Positions 9,886 to 21,724 are shown, numbered from the stretch's first letter. The stretch is 64,000 bases of DNA from Pararge aegeria (GCF_905163445.1 NC_053185.1:16696001-16760000); one strand, 5' to 3'. Notes: generated by a model from the letters alone, not told the origin. Made by a program: numbers and translations.

Positions 9886-11605
9886 AGCGGTGCTGGTAGA
9901 GTCCGTTTCAAATAGATTATGCATTATATACTACTATCACATAACATATACTGAGACTACATTCGTCGAACGTCGGTCTCTACACCACAATTTACGAGCT
10001 GCTCAAGAAATATGCGAGTCATCACGATTACAAAATTATTTCCCCTGGATGTTTATCGATAGGCAATATTAGTTAAATGTCATCGCCTCGATAGTTTAAT
10101 TAACTGGTCAATAGAAGTTATTAGCACTACAAGCATGTGTAACTTGAATATTGATCTTATTGCAAATGAATAAGAGTTGATTTCGTATGAAGATCAGTGT
10201 GATCAGTTGTAAGAAAAGGCATGGTTCCTGAAGCGATGTCTTCTAAATGCTTTCTACTATCCATTAATGTTGTTCGCCAGCAGAACATAATGCATTCAAT
10301 TTATTAATATTGCAATCTGCACTAAAGAAAGGGTTATGCGATGGCCTAGTGAATCGGTACTGTTAAGGGTTGTCAAATTTTAATAAATATTTTATAAAAA
10401 AAATACCTACTTCAAAATATAGTCGATAATTTATTTTCTAAATGATAACACACATACACACGAACTCGTATTATCACACTAGTAATAAAGTTCGAAGAAA
10501 TATAAAAGATGAGTACAGTTATGGGTACGATAACAGGATTATAATTATATTCAACAAATATTTGTTAGGTGATAATATAAATGTATTTTAAATACAAAAT
10601 GGTAGAAGTTGTTATATGTATTCGATATCATCTAATAGCTCATAGCTTATTTATAGATTAAATCAAATTGGATTAAATATCTTACAACAGTTGTTAGCTT
10701 GTTATGAAAATTGGATGTTATACAAATATCAGACAAAACCCAAACCAGCATGGTGTAGATAATATTGATTATTTTAAATATTTAGATATCGTAACTGTAG
10801 CATCCATAAGCGATATTGAAGATACACGCAGTTACAACACACAATTGCATAGTAAACCTTTGCAAATGTGTGTTATAACGTTTGTAACGTATGATTTTCT
10901 TTTATTCCACTCCACAGTTCACAGTACAGTTCAGTTTAATATTTCCTTCAAAAAGGAACTCTATTAATCAGTGCCCCTTAATCAGTGGCAACCCTACGAA
11001 AATCGTGATAGCATCTTGTTTAATTTTAGTTTCAGCGGCTTCCGATGGAAATCTCATTTTATGGCTTTTAGGTACCCGCCCACCACCAGAAGAAAGCGAA
11101 TCTTCTCACAGAGAGCAGCCTTTTACAGATAAATTGCAGGCTTTGTTCTTTCATCTAAGACTGGTGGGACATCTTATTAGCTGTATCGTCTAATATAATG
11201 TTTTTCCTTAAAATGTTTCCTTTACATTTGACCTTATCTTTCGTTGCGGTAAGATGAGGCGGTTTAATAAACACTCGCTTTTAGTTACAGTTTTGCCTTA
11301 CAGTGTAACTTATCAAGTTAGCAAACTAAACCTTGGAGTACAGTCATCTAATTTAATTTAAGCAATGAAAATATATATCACTTGCTTTGTAATAAAAACA
11401 TCATATGTTTGATACCTCAATTATTACCTTTAAAGAAAACACCAGTGCGGTCATGTTAATCTTCGCCAAGACGTGGGTCTACGATGAAGTTATAATATAA
11501 ATATAATATAGTACATATACATCAATTCAAATTTTAGAAACGCACCGCCTTTCAATTTGGTGTACATTATTCTATAAGCCTTTTATTTGATACACATGTG
11601 TGGTG
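9886..11605. other. Noncoding; one weak WD40-like stretch
   Basis: Mostly AT-rich sequence without recognisable repeats. At 11026-11070 a frame reads LVSAASDGNLILWLL, which looks like a WD40 blade strand. It is preceded by TTTTAG and TTTCAG acceptor-like sites and followed by AGGTACC, a weak donor. No second blade is seen nearby on the same strand, so this is not called as an exon. Confidence 0.3.
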
Positions 11606-11931
11606 GTACAGAAAATTAAGCTTTAATTTTCATAATATATCACGGAATTTCGTAAAGTAAAAGTTCTGTTTCGTAAAGTTCTGTTTCTATCCAATATTTA
11701 AAATGTGTAATCTTCTATTTTGTGGCGGCCGTCTAGGACCGATTTTCATCAAACATAGCTAAGAACCCTCTCGAATAATACAACTTTCAAACCAAAAACA
11801 AAACAAAATCCAAATCGTTTCATTTGTTCTGTAAATATGAAGCCACAGACACACACACACATACATTCACAAATACACACACATACAGACACGACAAACT
11901 TTGAACACCCCGTGATTTGCGTCGGTGGTTA
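11606..11931 (+). repeat. Rep-F fragment plus adjoining repeat
   Basis: 11606-11700 matches Rep-F (AATTTTCATAATATATCA, then a run to CTGTTTCTATCCAATA) with a local duplication of GTTCTGTTTC. It is followed by sequence with an AC-rich run (11850-11885) and AACACCCCGTGATTTGCGTC, which resembles the end of another common lepidopteran repeat. One composite element or two adjacent ones cannot be decided. Confidence 0.5.
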
Positions 11932-12549
11932 ATTAATTCTATTCAGGTTTGGACGTGATATAGAGCCAAAAAACGGTTACGTCGAATTGATTAACTTCTT
12001 ATTTTGGACTGTGTTGAAAATACCATGTCAGACTAATCTAAAATTAGAGCGGGAAAGTAAAGCTGCAGCCGTCACAACAATCGCGCTGCGATCACACCGT
12101 CGTTGTCATAAATCGGTCACTTCAAAGCAGTACACTCAACTATATGTCATTTCCTATTCATTACTAGCCATGCCCCGCGGTTTTACTGGATTAAAATTAT
12201 ATAAACGGATTAACTGACACAGGTCCGGTCCGGTAAGGTTGTTTTAATCGTCCAATAATCTTCGAACCCCGCTAACAGTATATGACCAGCGCGGTCAAAA
12301 TGTAGTGATGAAAAGTTATATATATAATAAATATAGCCCTTTATCGTATGATATAGAACTTTTCACCACTGCCTTATCACTACCACCTTTATCCCTCTAT
12401 GTATGATAGAAATGTGCCCAGCAGAAACAATGGCTGAAGGCTGAGAATAATACGTAATCCTGTACTAAAAAAAAAATTACATCAATCATCAATCTAATAA
12501 AGCTTAAAAACTAGATTTCTTGAAATACTAATAACTATTTTGTGATTAA
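11932..12549. other. Noncoding, no gene seen
   Basis: A 76-codon frame at 11987-12217 has no recognisable content. No tail or terminal repeat was found. Confidence 0.35.
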
Positions 12550-12772
12550 CTGCCGTGTGGTGATGACGGATCAGAATACAAGTGTCACCACCACAATATT
12601 CTCTTCCCGCGACTGTCGTACGAGGCGGCGGCGGAAGTGAATATAGCGGAGAACAGGCACTGCGTCCTCTGGGCTAATATTACCATCTACTGCGATCACC
12701 AATCCGTATGCCCAGCGTGGTAATTATATGCAAATTATTGGTAAAGTCCAACAGTGGACTGTTAGTGGCTAA
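12550..12772 (+). mobile_element. SINE-4 copy
   Basis: Contains GCCGTGTGGTGATGACGG, GTGTCACCACC, CTGTCGTACGAGGCG, CTACTGCGATCACCAA and GCCCAGCGTGGT in the same order as the copy at 55311-55550, and ends near AGTCCAACAGTGGACTG, the RTE-like tail. The terminal TGATGA repeat is lost. It is inferred to have been mobilised by an RTE LINE. Confidence 0.75.
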
Positions 12773-12848
12773 AAATGAAAATTATTTACTGAGTAAAATT
12801 AAAAATATGAAAAAGGAAACCTGTCGAGAATTTTTTTTTTTTATTTCT

Positions 12849-13110
12849 TTACTGGATAGAAGCAGGCGCTACTTTGCGGAAATCCATGATATATCATGAA
12901 AGGCAGGAGAATTATTGAATGACTTGACAATTATTAATTATAAAGTCGACATTTCCTGAGGACGCTCCGGTTTTGGAGCAAAACGTGCGTCGAGGGTACA
13001 TTGCCGAAGATCTGTTTGGTGTGGATAGAAGAAATTATAAATTACACCATACAGATTCTCCTGCTTTTCGCAGAGCATAGTAAATTAAGCTTAATTTTAA
13101 TAAAATTTTA
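12849..13110. repeat. Two Rep-F copies in inverted orientation
   Basis: 12849-12912 is a minus-strand Rep-F piece (GGATAGAAGCAGGCG, ACTTTGCGGAA, AAGGCAGGAGAAT) with an internal deletion. 12958-13110 is a plus-strand copy starting at CTCCGGTTTTGGAGCAAAAC and running through ATTGCCGAAGATCTGTTTGG and CTCCTGCTTTTCGCAG to AATTAAGCTTAATTTT. The pair could form a stem. Confidence 0.65.
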
Positions 13111-13489
13111 TTTCTTTATTTTCTTTTTATAATATCGATATGAAAGTAGTCTTGAAGTATGCAAGAGTTTATAATTAATGCAATTCAATCATTTCTTTCC
13201 ACTATAAAACAGGTACAGGTGATAGGCATTTCTATCGCATAGCGAATATATCCGTCATGCGGCCACAGATCTCGATATTTATGGCCTTTGTCGCCATAAG
13301 CATTCATATGTGACATTTACTTTCTCTGTGAAATGTATAATAGATATCTTACGACATACTTTATAGGTAATAGTCATTCCAATACGATTGTGAGAGAATT
13401 AATAGAGACATGTCTTGACTACCGGCTACTAAATCATTAACTCATCGGTATGAGGTAAAAGATAAGGTATTATCAGGTTTATAAGACAA

Positions 13490-13690
13490 CTAGCTATTGC
13501 CCGCGACTTTGTAAGCTTTTATTTTGTGTTTTTAAAAAACTGAAAGAACCCTGTATCTTCCGGGATATATCTATCCCATGAATGTCTTAAGAAAGCGAAC
13601 TATTACTCTGCAAAGTTTACGACGATAAACTAAACGACAAGCGATGCATTTGAATTGGTAACAGATCCGGGATAAATATTCATCAAGATG
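13490..13690 (-). mobile_element. Helitron-like 3' end fragment
   Basis: Plus strand reads A|CTAG at 13490-13493 followed by CTATTGCCCGCGACTTTG. On the minus strand this is a CGCGGGCAATAGCTAG|T terminus. Helitrons end in CTAG with a T following and no target duplication. The opposite (TC) end is not identifiable and probably merges with the Rep-F copy that follows. Confidence 0.55.
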
Positions 13691-13721
13691 GCTAATATAC
13701 ATAGGACATAGGAAACAAACA

Positions 13722-13928
13722 GAAACTTGTTTTTCGGAGCGAAACGTGCGTAGTAATGTACCCTACATTGCCGAAGATCTGTTTGGTGTGGAGTATAAGG
13801 ATGATTGTAGTAAATATAAATTACACAATACAGATTCTCCTGCTTTTCGCAGCGTATAGCAAATTAAGCTTAATTTTCATAATATATCATGGACTTCCGC
13901 AAAGTAACGCCTGCTTCTATCCAATAGT
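13722..13928 (+). repeat. Rep-F copy
   Basis: Best preserved Rep-F copy: GAGCGAAACGTGCG, CATTGCCGAAGATCTGTTTG, ATTCTCCTGCTTTTCGCAG, GCAAATTAAGCTTAATTTTC and CCGCAAAGTAACGCCTGC in order, ending near CTATCCAATAG. There is no coding capacity, and no terminal inverted repeat was found in this copy. Confidence 0.7.
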
Positions 13929-14069
13929 CACAATTTTTCTTTTAAAATATTTGCATGGCTGGTTTCTCTGGCTAGGAGTTCTCAGTAACTCAGAGATGAG
14001 TGTAAGTTGCTTATAATCATTAATATATGTTAAACTATAATCACGTGGCCGGTTAAACCAATTGAAAAT

Positions 14070-14335
14070 ACGTGGTAAGTCGACTGGCGCAGTGGCCCTG
14101 CCTTTTAAGTCCATGGCCCTGGGTTCGATTACCACAACTGGAACATGTTTGTGTTATGAACATGAATGTTTTTCAGTGTCTGGGTGTTTATCTGTATATA
14201 ATAAGTATTTATGTATATTATTAATAAAAATATTCATCAGTCATCTTAATACCCATAACACAAGCTACACTCAGGTATTTTGGGGCTAGATGTGTGTAGT
14301 GTCGTAGTATATTTATTTATGTTATTTATTTATAT
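14070..14335 (+). mobile_element. SINE-1 copy
   Basis: A-box TGGCGCAGTGGC and B-box GGTTCGATTACC of a tRNA-like head are followed by TTTTTCAGTGTCTGGGTG, AAAATATTCATCAGTCATC, ACACAAGCTACAC, GGGGCTAGATG and GTCGTAGTATATTTATTTAT. The final T-A-rich repeat is the tail. Full length or nearly so. Confidence 0.85.
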
Positions 14336-14394
14336 GAGATCCGGCCTGACTCAGCAGTAGTCCATGAATCATCAATATCGGTTTATTAAAGTTA

Positions 14395-14640
14395 CGAACT
14401 TCTTCTACCATATGAGAGAGGATTTTAGACCGTGCTGCTCTATGCGGCTTAGCACCGGGACCGACAGCGTAAAGTGCTCTCCGAGCCAAAGGGTCTCACA
14501 CCAATTTTCTAACTCCAACCTGATACTAAGAAATTAAAAAAAAACCCGATACCTAGCACAATTATTTGACCTGTGAATCGAACCGCAATCAGTAGTCGAA
14601 CATTCTAAACACTAGGCGAAGGAGGCAGATTGCCGAGACC
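14395..14640 (-). mobile_element. SINE-3 copy
   Basis: Reverse complement of the SINE-3 order: AAAGTGCTCTCCGAG, CAATTTTCTAACTCC, AAACCCGATACCTAG, and the tRNA-like head ending near CTAGGCGAAGGAGGCAG at 14620-14637. The head B-box is mutated. Confidence 0.65.
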
Positions 14641-16039
14641 CTCAACGTATTCCAGTCAAAGCCGGCCGCAATATAAGAAACTCAAACTCTACAAATTTTA
14701 GTAGTCCCTGAAACTCGTTTCAGAGGTCGTAAATAGGAATAAGCAAAGCCGCGTTAATCCTCTCGTAAAGTTATAACACAGTTACTCTCTCTCTATGAAA
14801 TGCGTAGCCTTTGTGCAATTTATAGGCCTGCATTACTCAAAATCCTTTTAGCGTTGAGCGGTATTGAGTTCAAAAGATCAGATTGGAGATTTACTCGTAT
14901 CTCACAATAAGCAACACCTTTCATTCACGTTATCTTTGAGTTTATTTAGCTGGAGAGCTGGTGGGAAATTATGTTCAGGTATTTTTACTAATTTCACCTT
15001 GACCACTTTAGGCTGTGCCACTGAATATAAAACTTAGCCAAGTACCAGACAGGGTTTTTATCTCTATCTCATCCGAGCTGCTGACTGAAACGGGACCGGG
15101 AATCATTTATTTCCCTGTCACAGTCGTATAAATACCACGTGTGAAGGGTAAAAAAAGAAAGAATATGATCACATGTTGGTGATAATAATTATTAGGACTG
15201 CTGATTTAACAACATGTGATGGCTTTTGTTATAGGCGATAATATTCCACTAACTATCAGCTTAGTCCATAAATTGTTAATATAAACAAGGCAATGGACAA
15301 AAGGCTGAAGTTATGGCTATCTAGGTGAACAAGTTAATAAATCACGTAACTTTTTAAACAGTTTATTTTAACATATTTTTTCCAATCTCGAATTCTTCTT
15401 TGTTTATTTTTTTGTACTTCAATTGTTCTCAACAAAGATTTCATGTCTTCTGTTCATACAGATTCTCTTTCTTAAAAACTTCCTCAAGCTTTTCCGCCAG
15501 CTCTTAGACCAATTTAATTTATACGCCTATTACGAAATGGGCATAAAGCTAATCTCGCTTTTACCGCCAAAGCTTAATGTAATAATGTTTATACATTATG
15601 TACGTAAAATAGCGGATTAAACCTACTCATATCCGGAAAACGTTATTAACGAATTTATATAGAAGCGATGATCGATGTTAAGATTATTGACCGTAAAACT
15701 TATAGATACATAAAATAAAGCTGTAAAGCGTAATACATAACCAGAGGTAGATTATGGCCTTCGTGTGGGGCTACCGCGTATCTAACATAGTTAAACACCG
15801 CGTAAGTACACCATCTCTCAGCCGAATTTTGAACAAAGTTATGTGAGGTTAGTTTAGGGCTAATTAAATAATTTTAAAGTAGTCATTCTGTATCCTTTAA
15901 TTGCGGGATTGTTGACAATGATTCTGGTTATTACAAATTATTTAATTACGCAGTTTGAAACTATGAAATCTTGGAACTATGAAAAGTTTAATAAAATTAA
16001 GTGAATAAGCAATAAAAATGTGTTTATACTATATTATAT
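14641..16039. other. Noncoding, no gene seen
   Basis: No repeat signature or convincing frame. A 65-codon frame at 15423-15620 is hydrophobic and AT-driven and is taken as chance. Confidence 0.4.
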
Positions 16040-16215
16040 GACGGCCGATTAGCGCAGTTTGCAAGGCCGTGGGTTCGATGCCCACAACTGGAAAATGTTG
16101 TGCATGAATATTTTTTAGTGTCTGGGTGTTTATATGTATATTCTAAGCATTTATGTATATTATTTATAAAAATATTCAACAAGCTACGCTCTTTGGGGGT
16201 GTGTGCGTTGGCGTA
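16040..16215 (+). mobile_element. SINE-1 copy with internal deletions
   Basis: Head ACGGCCGATTAGCGCAGTTT joined directly to GGCCGTGGGTTCGATGCCC (part of the anticodon arm is missing). It is followed by TTTTTAGTGTCTGGGTG and a shortened body to CAAGCTACGCTCTTTGGGGG. Confidence 0.75.
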
Positions 16216-16229
16216 AATATTTATTATTT

Positions 16230-16433
16230 ATCTGTAGCCCGCGTTCCTCGTTTGCGTTTATTACGGGTTTTTGCAAATACTGAGAAACCGTTAGTTTTCC
16301 AACGATATAAAAAAGCCTATTTGTCCATTCAACCAACTCTATGCCAAAAATAAAGTTGATTGGTTGCATAGTTAGAGCGTAAAGGAAGGACAAACAAACA
16401 AAAGCATTTTCACATTCATATTATTAGTAAGGA
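16230..16433 (-). mobile_element. Helitron-like non-autonomous element
   Basis: The right end reads TATTATTAGTAAGGA|T, so on the minus strand A|TCCTTACTAATAATA, a Helitron-type 5' end. The left end has CTGTAGCCCGCG without the final CTAG, so it is eroded. The interior has CAACTCTATGCCAAAAATAA and CAAACAAACAAAAGC, as in other copies. Confidence 0.6.
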
Positions 16434-17499
16434 TGCACTATTTCAAAGTTACATCGACCATTGGAGATCGACCGACGACAGATATAATCGGCTAAACTTT
16501 TCAAATATGGAATCCCGTAACTTAAGTAAAGCAAAACTGAAAAATGCGATATCCCGTCAGACACAATCGAGTAAACCGTACAATAGTAAGCAGTACAAAG
16601 CAGAATTTAATGGCTGCGCATAGAAAGCCAACTACTGATGGATATTAAACGTATAGATAAAAAGACAGGCAAGTACTGCACAGATGGCTAAGCCAGATAA
16701 TCTGGGCCCATCTAGATTCTGAAGTAAATGTCAATGTGCGGCCCGTGAAAGCAAAATGGCAGCTACAATTTCACTTGTCATTCCACAAATGAGTTTTGTG
16801 CATCATTTAGAAAGTCGATCCCGGGTAAATTGAATTAATGGTTCTCTGATCTTGGTTCGCAATGCGTGGTGAAATCGGTTGGGAGCAATGTAAGTGCTAT
16901 TGATGATTATGGACACCGAAATCGCTATTCGATGCAAAGATAAGTATTCCGAATTAAATCGTTAAGTAAAACATTGGCCTGAGTTCAATTGTACATTAAA
17001 TCTCTACGTAGGGTAAAACAAAGGCCCCCCCGCAGAGTATGTTGGTCAGTGGTGATTCAAACTGTCACATTTTCACCATTGGATAGCTCGAGTCTCCGAA
17101 AAGACTTAGGAGTTTAATTAGTAGATTTAGCTAGCTAGCTTTCAATTTAATTATTCTTTGACAGTAAAAGTCTCAATTATGGTGTAAACGTCGGTACATA
17201 TGTGACGTTACATAGAAGAACAATTGACTCATATCGCACATTACTGTATTATTACGTCACACTTTGACGCCATTTGTAATCTGTACTAGTAGTTTTTAAA
17301 AAGGTTCTTACTCTGTGTCGTCACGAGACGTTAGATACTATCACTAAATATTATAGAACAAAAGACTGTCCAAAAATTACCAATAATATTTCAGTCGGCG
17401 ATTTCAGGATTGTTAATTTAAGAAGCCTTTACGTTAAGACGTCAATTATTATTCGTTGATATTCCAAATTCACTAGTATGACATTATCAAAAACTAAAT
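16434..17499. other. Noncoding, no gene seen
   Basis: No recognised repeat. TTTAGCTAGCTAGCT near 17127 is a small self-complementary run. Confidence 0.35.
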
Positions 17500-17895
17500 A
17501 AATAAATCAATATACTACGACAATACACACATCGCCGTCTAGCCCTTATATAATCGTTGCTCGTGTTATGAGTACTAAGATAATTGATGAATATTTGCAT
17601 GAATAATATAGATCCAACACCCAGACACTGAAAAACATTTATTTATTTATTTCAAACAAACACATAAAAAGTAAGCCAAAGAATACAGATAAAGTCTGTG
17701 ATTTCCACACTAGGATTCCCTGTGTCGTGGAAATCACTTCCTTCCAGGTTGAATACAATAAAGATAAATAAAGGTAACTTAATAATAAAACAAAAAAAAT
17801 CAAAAACATTTATCTACAACACATAGAAATTTTCCAGTTGCGGGAATCGAACCGACAGCCTTGACCCAGAAAGCGGGATCGCTGCCCACTGCATC
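17500..17895 (-). mobile_element. SINE-1 copy interrupted by a retroposon
   Basis: Minus-strand SINE-1: tail AATAAATAAATCAATATACT, GACAATACACACATCGCC and ACACCCAGACACTGAAAAAC up to 17642. After the insertion it resumes at 17802 and continues to CCAGTTGCGGGAATCGAACC (B-box complement) and CGGGATCGCTGCCCACTGC near 17890. Confidence 0.85.
17643..17801 (-). mobile_element. Nested retroposon with 12-bp target duplication
   Basis: 159 bp between two copies of AAAAACATTTAT (17631-17642 and 17802-17813). The left side starts with TTATTTATTTC, so on the minus strand the element ends in an (AAATA)n tail. The SINE sequence is continuous when one copy of the 12-mer is removed. Family unknown. It contains GTGATTTCCACACTAGG and CGTGGAAATCACTTCC, which form an internal inverted repeat (GTGATTTCCAC with GTGGAAATCAC). 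Confidence 0.8.
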
Positions 17896-17917
17896 AATCC
17901 AATATCAATCAATAGCG

Positions 17918-18066
17918 TTATTATAGTCCACTACTGGGCTAAAAGCCTCTCCCAACAGGTCTTGTCAATAACCACGTCACTGGGCGTTGAGGGTTGACGG
18001 TCGCAGAAGATGAGGGTGTGACCAAAGTTTCCTGATTTGCCGTCACCACAAGACACGCATGTCATA
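17918..18066 (-). mobile_element. SINE-4 copy
   Basis: Plus strand reads TTATAGTCCACTACTGGGCT and AAAGCCTCTCCCAACAGG, then CACGTCACTGGGCGTTGAGG and GCCGTCACCACAAGACACG. These are complements of the SINE-4 tail, middle and head in that order. Confidence 0.65.
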
Positions 18067-18310
18067 TAAGAGCAATAAAACCTAAGCTTGAAAAGCACGT
18101 TCATATAGACGCGGGACGGGATATGATACTAGATGTTATTTCCGCACAAGTATGGAGCGCGTCCGTTTTAGCGTAGCGTAGTTATTTCCTAGCAAATGCT
18201 CTCGGATATCTGTGCAATGGGTGCCAACGGATATGTGAGAATCTTTAGCGAGGTATGTGTGAAACGGATGATATGTGATAACTTTATAATAGAGAAGTAC
18301 CTAATTAATT

Positions 18311-18470
18311 AACAGCCGGTTGGCGCATTGGCCAGTGAGTCCAAGGCTGTGGGTTCGATTCCCACAACTGGTCCATGTTTGTGTGATGAACATAAATGTT
18401 TTTTAGTGTCTGTCTGTGTCTTTATATTACCGACAAGTATTTATGTATATTATTCATAAATTGTCAATAA
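18311..18470 (+). mobile_element. SINE-1 copy, 3'-truncated
   Basis: Head CAGCCGGTTGGCGCATTGG, B-box GGTTCGATTCCC, then TGTTTGTGTGATGAACATAA, TTTTTAGTGTCTG and a body that stops near TATTATTCATAAATTG. Confidence 0.8.
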
Positions 18471-19035
18471 GTAGTGATAAAGAAGTAACGGAACATTCAA
18501 TATGCCATAAATGATATACCGTTATGCCATTAACGATTAATAATCATCCGAGAATCAATAACGCCTTTATTAACATGTGTTTATAAAGTTAGATGTAATG
18601 ATTCCTTTTATTCGAGTTGCTATAACTGATACATTATTTTTTTAATTTGTAAAAAGTTACGACTTACTTCGAAAAAAGTTTATACGACTGGCCCATTACA
18701 ATCATAATATTCTATTGCCAATAGATTTATACACGTTTACCAAATCAAATAACGGGAACTGTTTAAAAAGCTATTAGCAAGAATGGATTAAAATCTAAAG
18801 TTGTAAATTATTTACAACTCGATAATTGTTTAGCAAATCAAAAATTTACAATAATCATACATTGATTGTAGATTTGTTAAAAATAAAACAATATTGTTAA
18901 GAAGGAGTTAAATATACATTAGCTTTACAGTCTTCGTCACTATTACCAACAGCTTAGCGCGGGGTGGCGAGCGGTAAGAACAAATGTACTAAAATGTTCA
19001 ATCACGCCACTTCGCAGTTTCTTCAACACTAGGAA
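18471..19035. other. AT-rich noncoding, no gene seen
   Basis: No repeat head, tail or frame of note. Confidence 0.35.
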
Positions 19036-19285
19036 GTAGTAGGAAGTGTTGAATGCTCAGTGGGGGTTACGGCCTTTCTTACGGGGGGACCGAGTTCGAT
19101 CCCCGGCACGCATCTCATGACTTTTTGGAATTATGCGCGTTTTGATTTAAGCAATTAATATAACGAGGAAATTTAACGATGAAGGAAAATATCGTGAGGA
19201 ATCCTGCATGCCTGATAGTTCTCTATAACGTTCACACAGGCATGTGAAGTGTACCAATCCGCACAAGGCCTAAACTCTTAGCCTG
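19036..19285 (+). mobile_element. SINE-2 copy, diverged
   Basis: B-box-like GAGTTCGATCCCCGGCACGC, then GAAGGAAAATATCGTGAGGA, TGCATGCCTGATAGTTCTC and GTACCAATCCGCAC. The A-box side is degenerate. Confidence 0.7.
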
Positions 19286-19329
19286 CTTGATACAGTAATA
19301 CTGATATCTACGCAGTATCAACCAGGCTA

Positions 19330-19375
19330 TGGCATGGCCGCCGCTCCGCTCGCCGACTCCGCCGCCGCATGCCGC
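19330..19375. other. Isolated GC-rich patch
   Basis: Runs of GCC and CCGC triplets (GCCGCCGCTCCGCTCGCCGA and a second CCGCCGCC run) in otherwise AT-rich DNA, just downstream of a SINE-2 body. Possibly a repeat remnant; no function seen. Confidence 0.4.
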
Positions 19376-19390
19376 TTAGCCTAAAGTCAT

Positions 19391-19857
19391 GCTTCTTACA
19401 CCAGTCAAATCGTGGGACAATGGCTGGTCAAGAAAAAATGTTCTTTTAAATACCACGTATCAACATATATACGTGTAGATACTTTATTGGAAAATGAGGA
19501 AAACTGTGAGAGTGATTCACGCCTTGCGAAATACCGAAATACACATAAGGCGTTGGAATTTTATATCACTTGGTCTCGCTACATTCTATAAGTACGGTAC
19601 ATACAAATATAATTTGAAGGTGTGGTCAGACACAGTCTTCGGAATTCAAGAATTTAAAAATCAAATGCAACACCTATCTTTAATTCCATTGCAGTTACCG
19701 AATGTTAAACGTGGTATGACTCGCTAGATCGTATGATAGTTGAATATTCAAAATTATCATAACCTTACCAATATTATTGTGAAAGTTTTGCCGAATCGAT
19801 TAAAATTTGGATTGGAGATGGCTTATACCCTGCATTTACACATTTCATCCCAGATAG
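19391..19857. other. Noncoding, no gene seen
   Basis: Two short plus-strand frames (19494-19727 and 19740-19925) have no recognised content, and the second runs into a SINE. Confidence 0.35.
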
Positions 19858-20035
19858 AAGCGGTGATAGCCCAGTGGTTAGGAATTCGGCTTCACTTTCT
19901 GAGGGACGAGTTGGAATCCCTCTAACTTTTATAAGTTATATGCGGTTTAAGAAATTAAAATGTCACTTGGTGCAACGGTGAAGGAAAACATCATGAGGGA
20001 ATCTGAAACGATGATCTCAGATAATTCCTATAAAA
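19858..20035 (+). mobile_element. SINE-2 copy, 3'-truncated
   Basis: Well preserved head GAAGCGGTGATAGCCCAGTG, then GACGAGTTGGAATCCC (B-box with one change) and CAACGGTGAAGGAAAACATC. It fades after GATCTCAGATAATTCC. Confidence 0.8.
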
Positions 20036-20284
20036 GTGAGCACACTTTTAAGATTATGTTTGATATTGAAAAAAAAACAGAAAAAAAATACTCACATAAC
20101 TGTTGATTTTCAATTAATTCATCACACATCAGTTAAACCATGTTATTCAATTGAGTATGTTGTATAAATACCTGAAAAAGAGAAAACAAAATAAGTATAG
20201 AGAAGAGAAGTCATGAGTTATATTGAACCTATGGGACTTGTAATACAACTTATGGACTGGCTCAATGAACAAACAAAATTGGTG

Positions 20285-20575
20285 CTAAACGTTAAAAGAG
20301 CACCAGCTCGGCTAGCATGGGCATGAGATATTTATCTCCCCTGGGTAAAGATAAAAATTATCTTCTCCCACAGCTGTATCAACACTCAGAGCACTGGCGC
20401 ACAAATAATATCCAAATAATAGATGTATAATAATAATCGGGGGTAAACTTCTCCTATTCCATGTTCCCGTGCCTTAGCAGGACACGTTCATTATATCCCT
20501 TATCAGGGGATACAATCGGGGGATATAATTTTTGTCTACTGACTGTGCTAGCCCTGCTGACGGGTGCGATAACCT
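20285..20575. repeat. Foldback-like interspersed repeat
   Basis: Left part has CCAGCTCGGCTAGCATGGGC and right part GTGCTAGCCCTGCTGACGGG, loosely inverted. The centre has TATCCCTTATCAGGGGATA, nearly palindromic, and GGGGGATATAAT. I recall similar strings as repetitive in Lepidoptera. Boundaries and class are uncertain. Confidence 0.35.
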
Positions 20576-21724
20576 TGAATTGCTCACTTGACAGTTCGAT
20601 TTAACTGAACACAACAAGCTAAATTTCGTTGATTCTTTCATATAGCCGATCCAAACAAGATTGTGTCGTTTTTACATATCATTCTTTGTTTTAGTTATAA
20701 TTGACGGAGCAAACAGACCAATTTGTAGATTAGTGGAGTACATAGCCAATAAACTGAGGAAACTTCGCAGGGATTGCAAGGAACATGTCCTAGGAACATA
20801 GTGCCGCCCAGTGTACGTCCATCACGCCGCAAATTACACGCAATGCTCTTTGGCGGCATTAAAAAGCGTGGCGGTAGTGTTTTGCCTGACAACCTCTGGA
20901 CCGTGGTAGCTCATGCATGGGTAGCTCGCTAAGAGATGGCGATGTTTTATTTGTAGGTCGAATTAGTGTAAAACTCTGCAAGATCGTATCCAATCATTTA
21001 TAACGCTTACTGAACCTCATAAATAACAATGACGCAAAACACAAAGCTATGAATAAATCTTGATATTCAGTAAACAAGATCCGTAGTTTCTAACCATGAT
21101 CTTTTGCTGACACGATACGATTGTGAGTTGTAAGTATCAGTCATACAAATACGTTGTCATAATGAGTCAATCACATATCGCATTCGTTTTTCCACTCTCA
21201 CTACCGCCTACAAGCGACATAAGAGAGTAGGCCTAAGCGATTCGTACAATGTTTGAATTGAAATGATGTTATCAGATTAGCTTCTAAGCTTACGAAATAT
21301 ATTTTAAAACGATTTCCAAAATCAGACATTGAAATTCTCATACATATTTATCATGTCAAACCTAAGCAAAAATGTTAAGGAAAAAGTTATAAAACAAAAT
21401 ACGTGAGTTGATCCTTATCTCCAGGAAAACGTATTAAAGTATAAAATCTGTTTAAAATGTTTTTACACGTATAAATCCACTTAGATTACAACCGCTATAA
21501 CAGACGAATAGTGTGTTTTTCCACACAATTAGGTGTGTAGATGGTATTTTCTCGCTATACTTAAAAGCAAATCTTCCCATTCGGTCTATCAAATTTAGCT
21601 TTCTAACCATATGCGTACCACACATTATACCTCCCTACAAATGACATAGAATATTTGTATAAGAGGCGCTATATATTCAAATCACCGTCTATTGTTTATG
21701 ATACATATATATTTACCAATATAA
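20576..21724. other. Noncoding, no gene seen
   Basis: A minus-strand 65-codon frame (20695-20892) has no recognised content. Confidence 0.35.

Noticed and set aside
14075..14135. tRNA gene-like A and B boxes (also in all other SINE-1, -2 and -3 heads)
   Set aside because: Each is followed by a conserved non-tRNA body and tail repeated across the window, so these are SINE heads and not tRNA genes.
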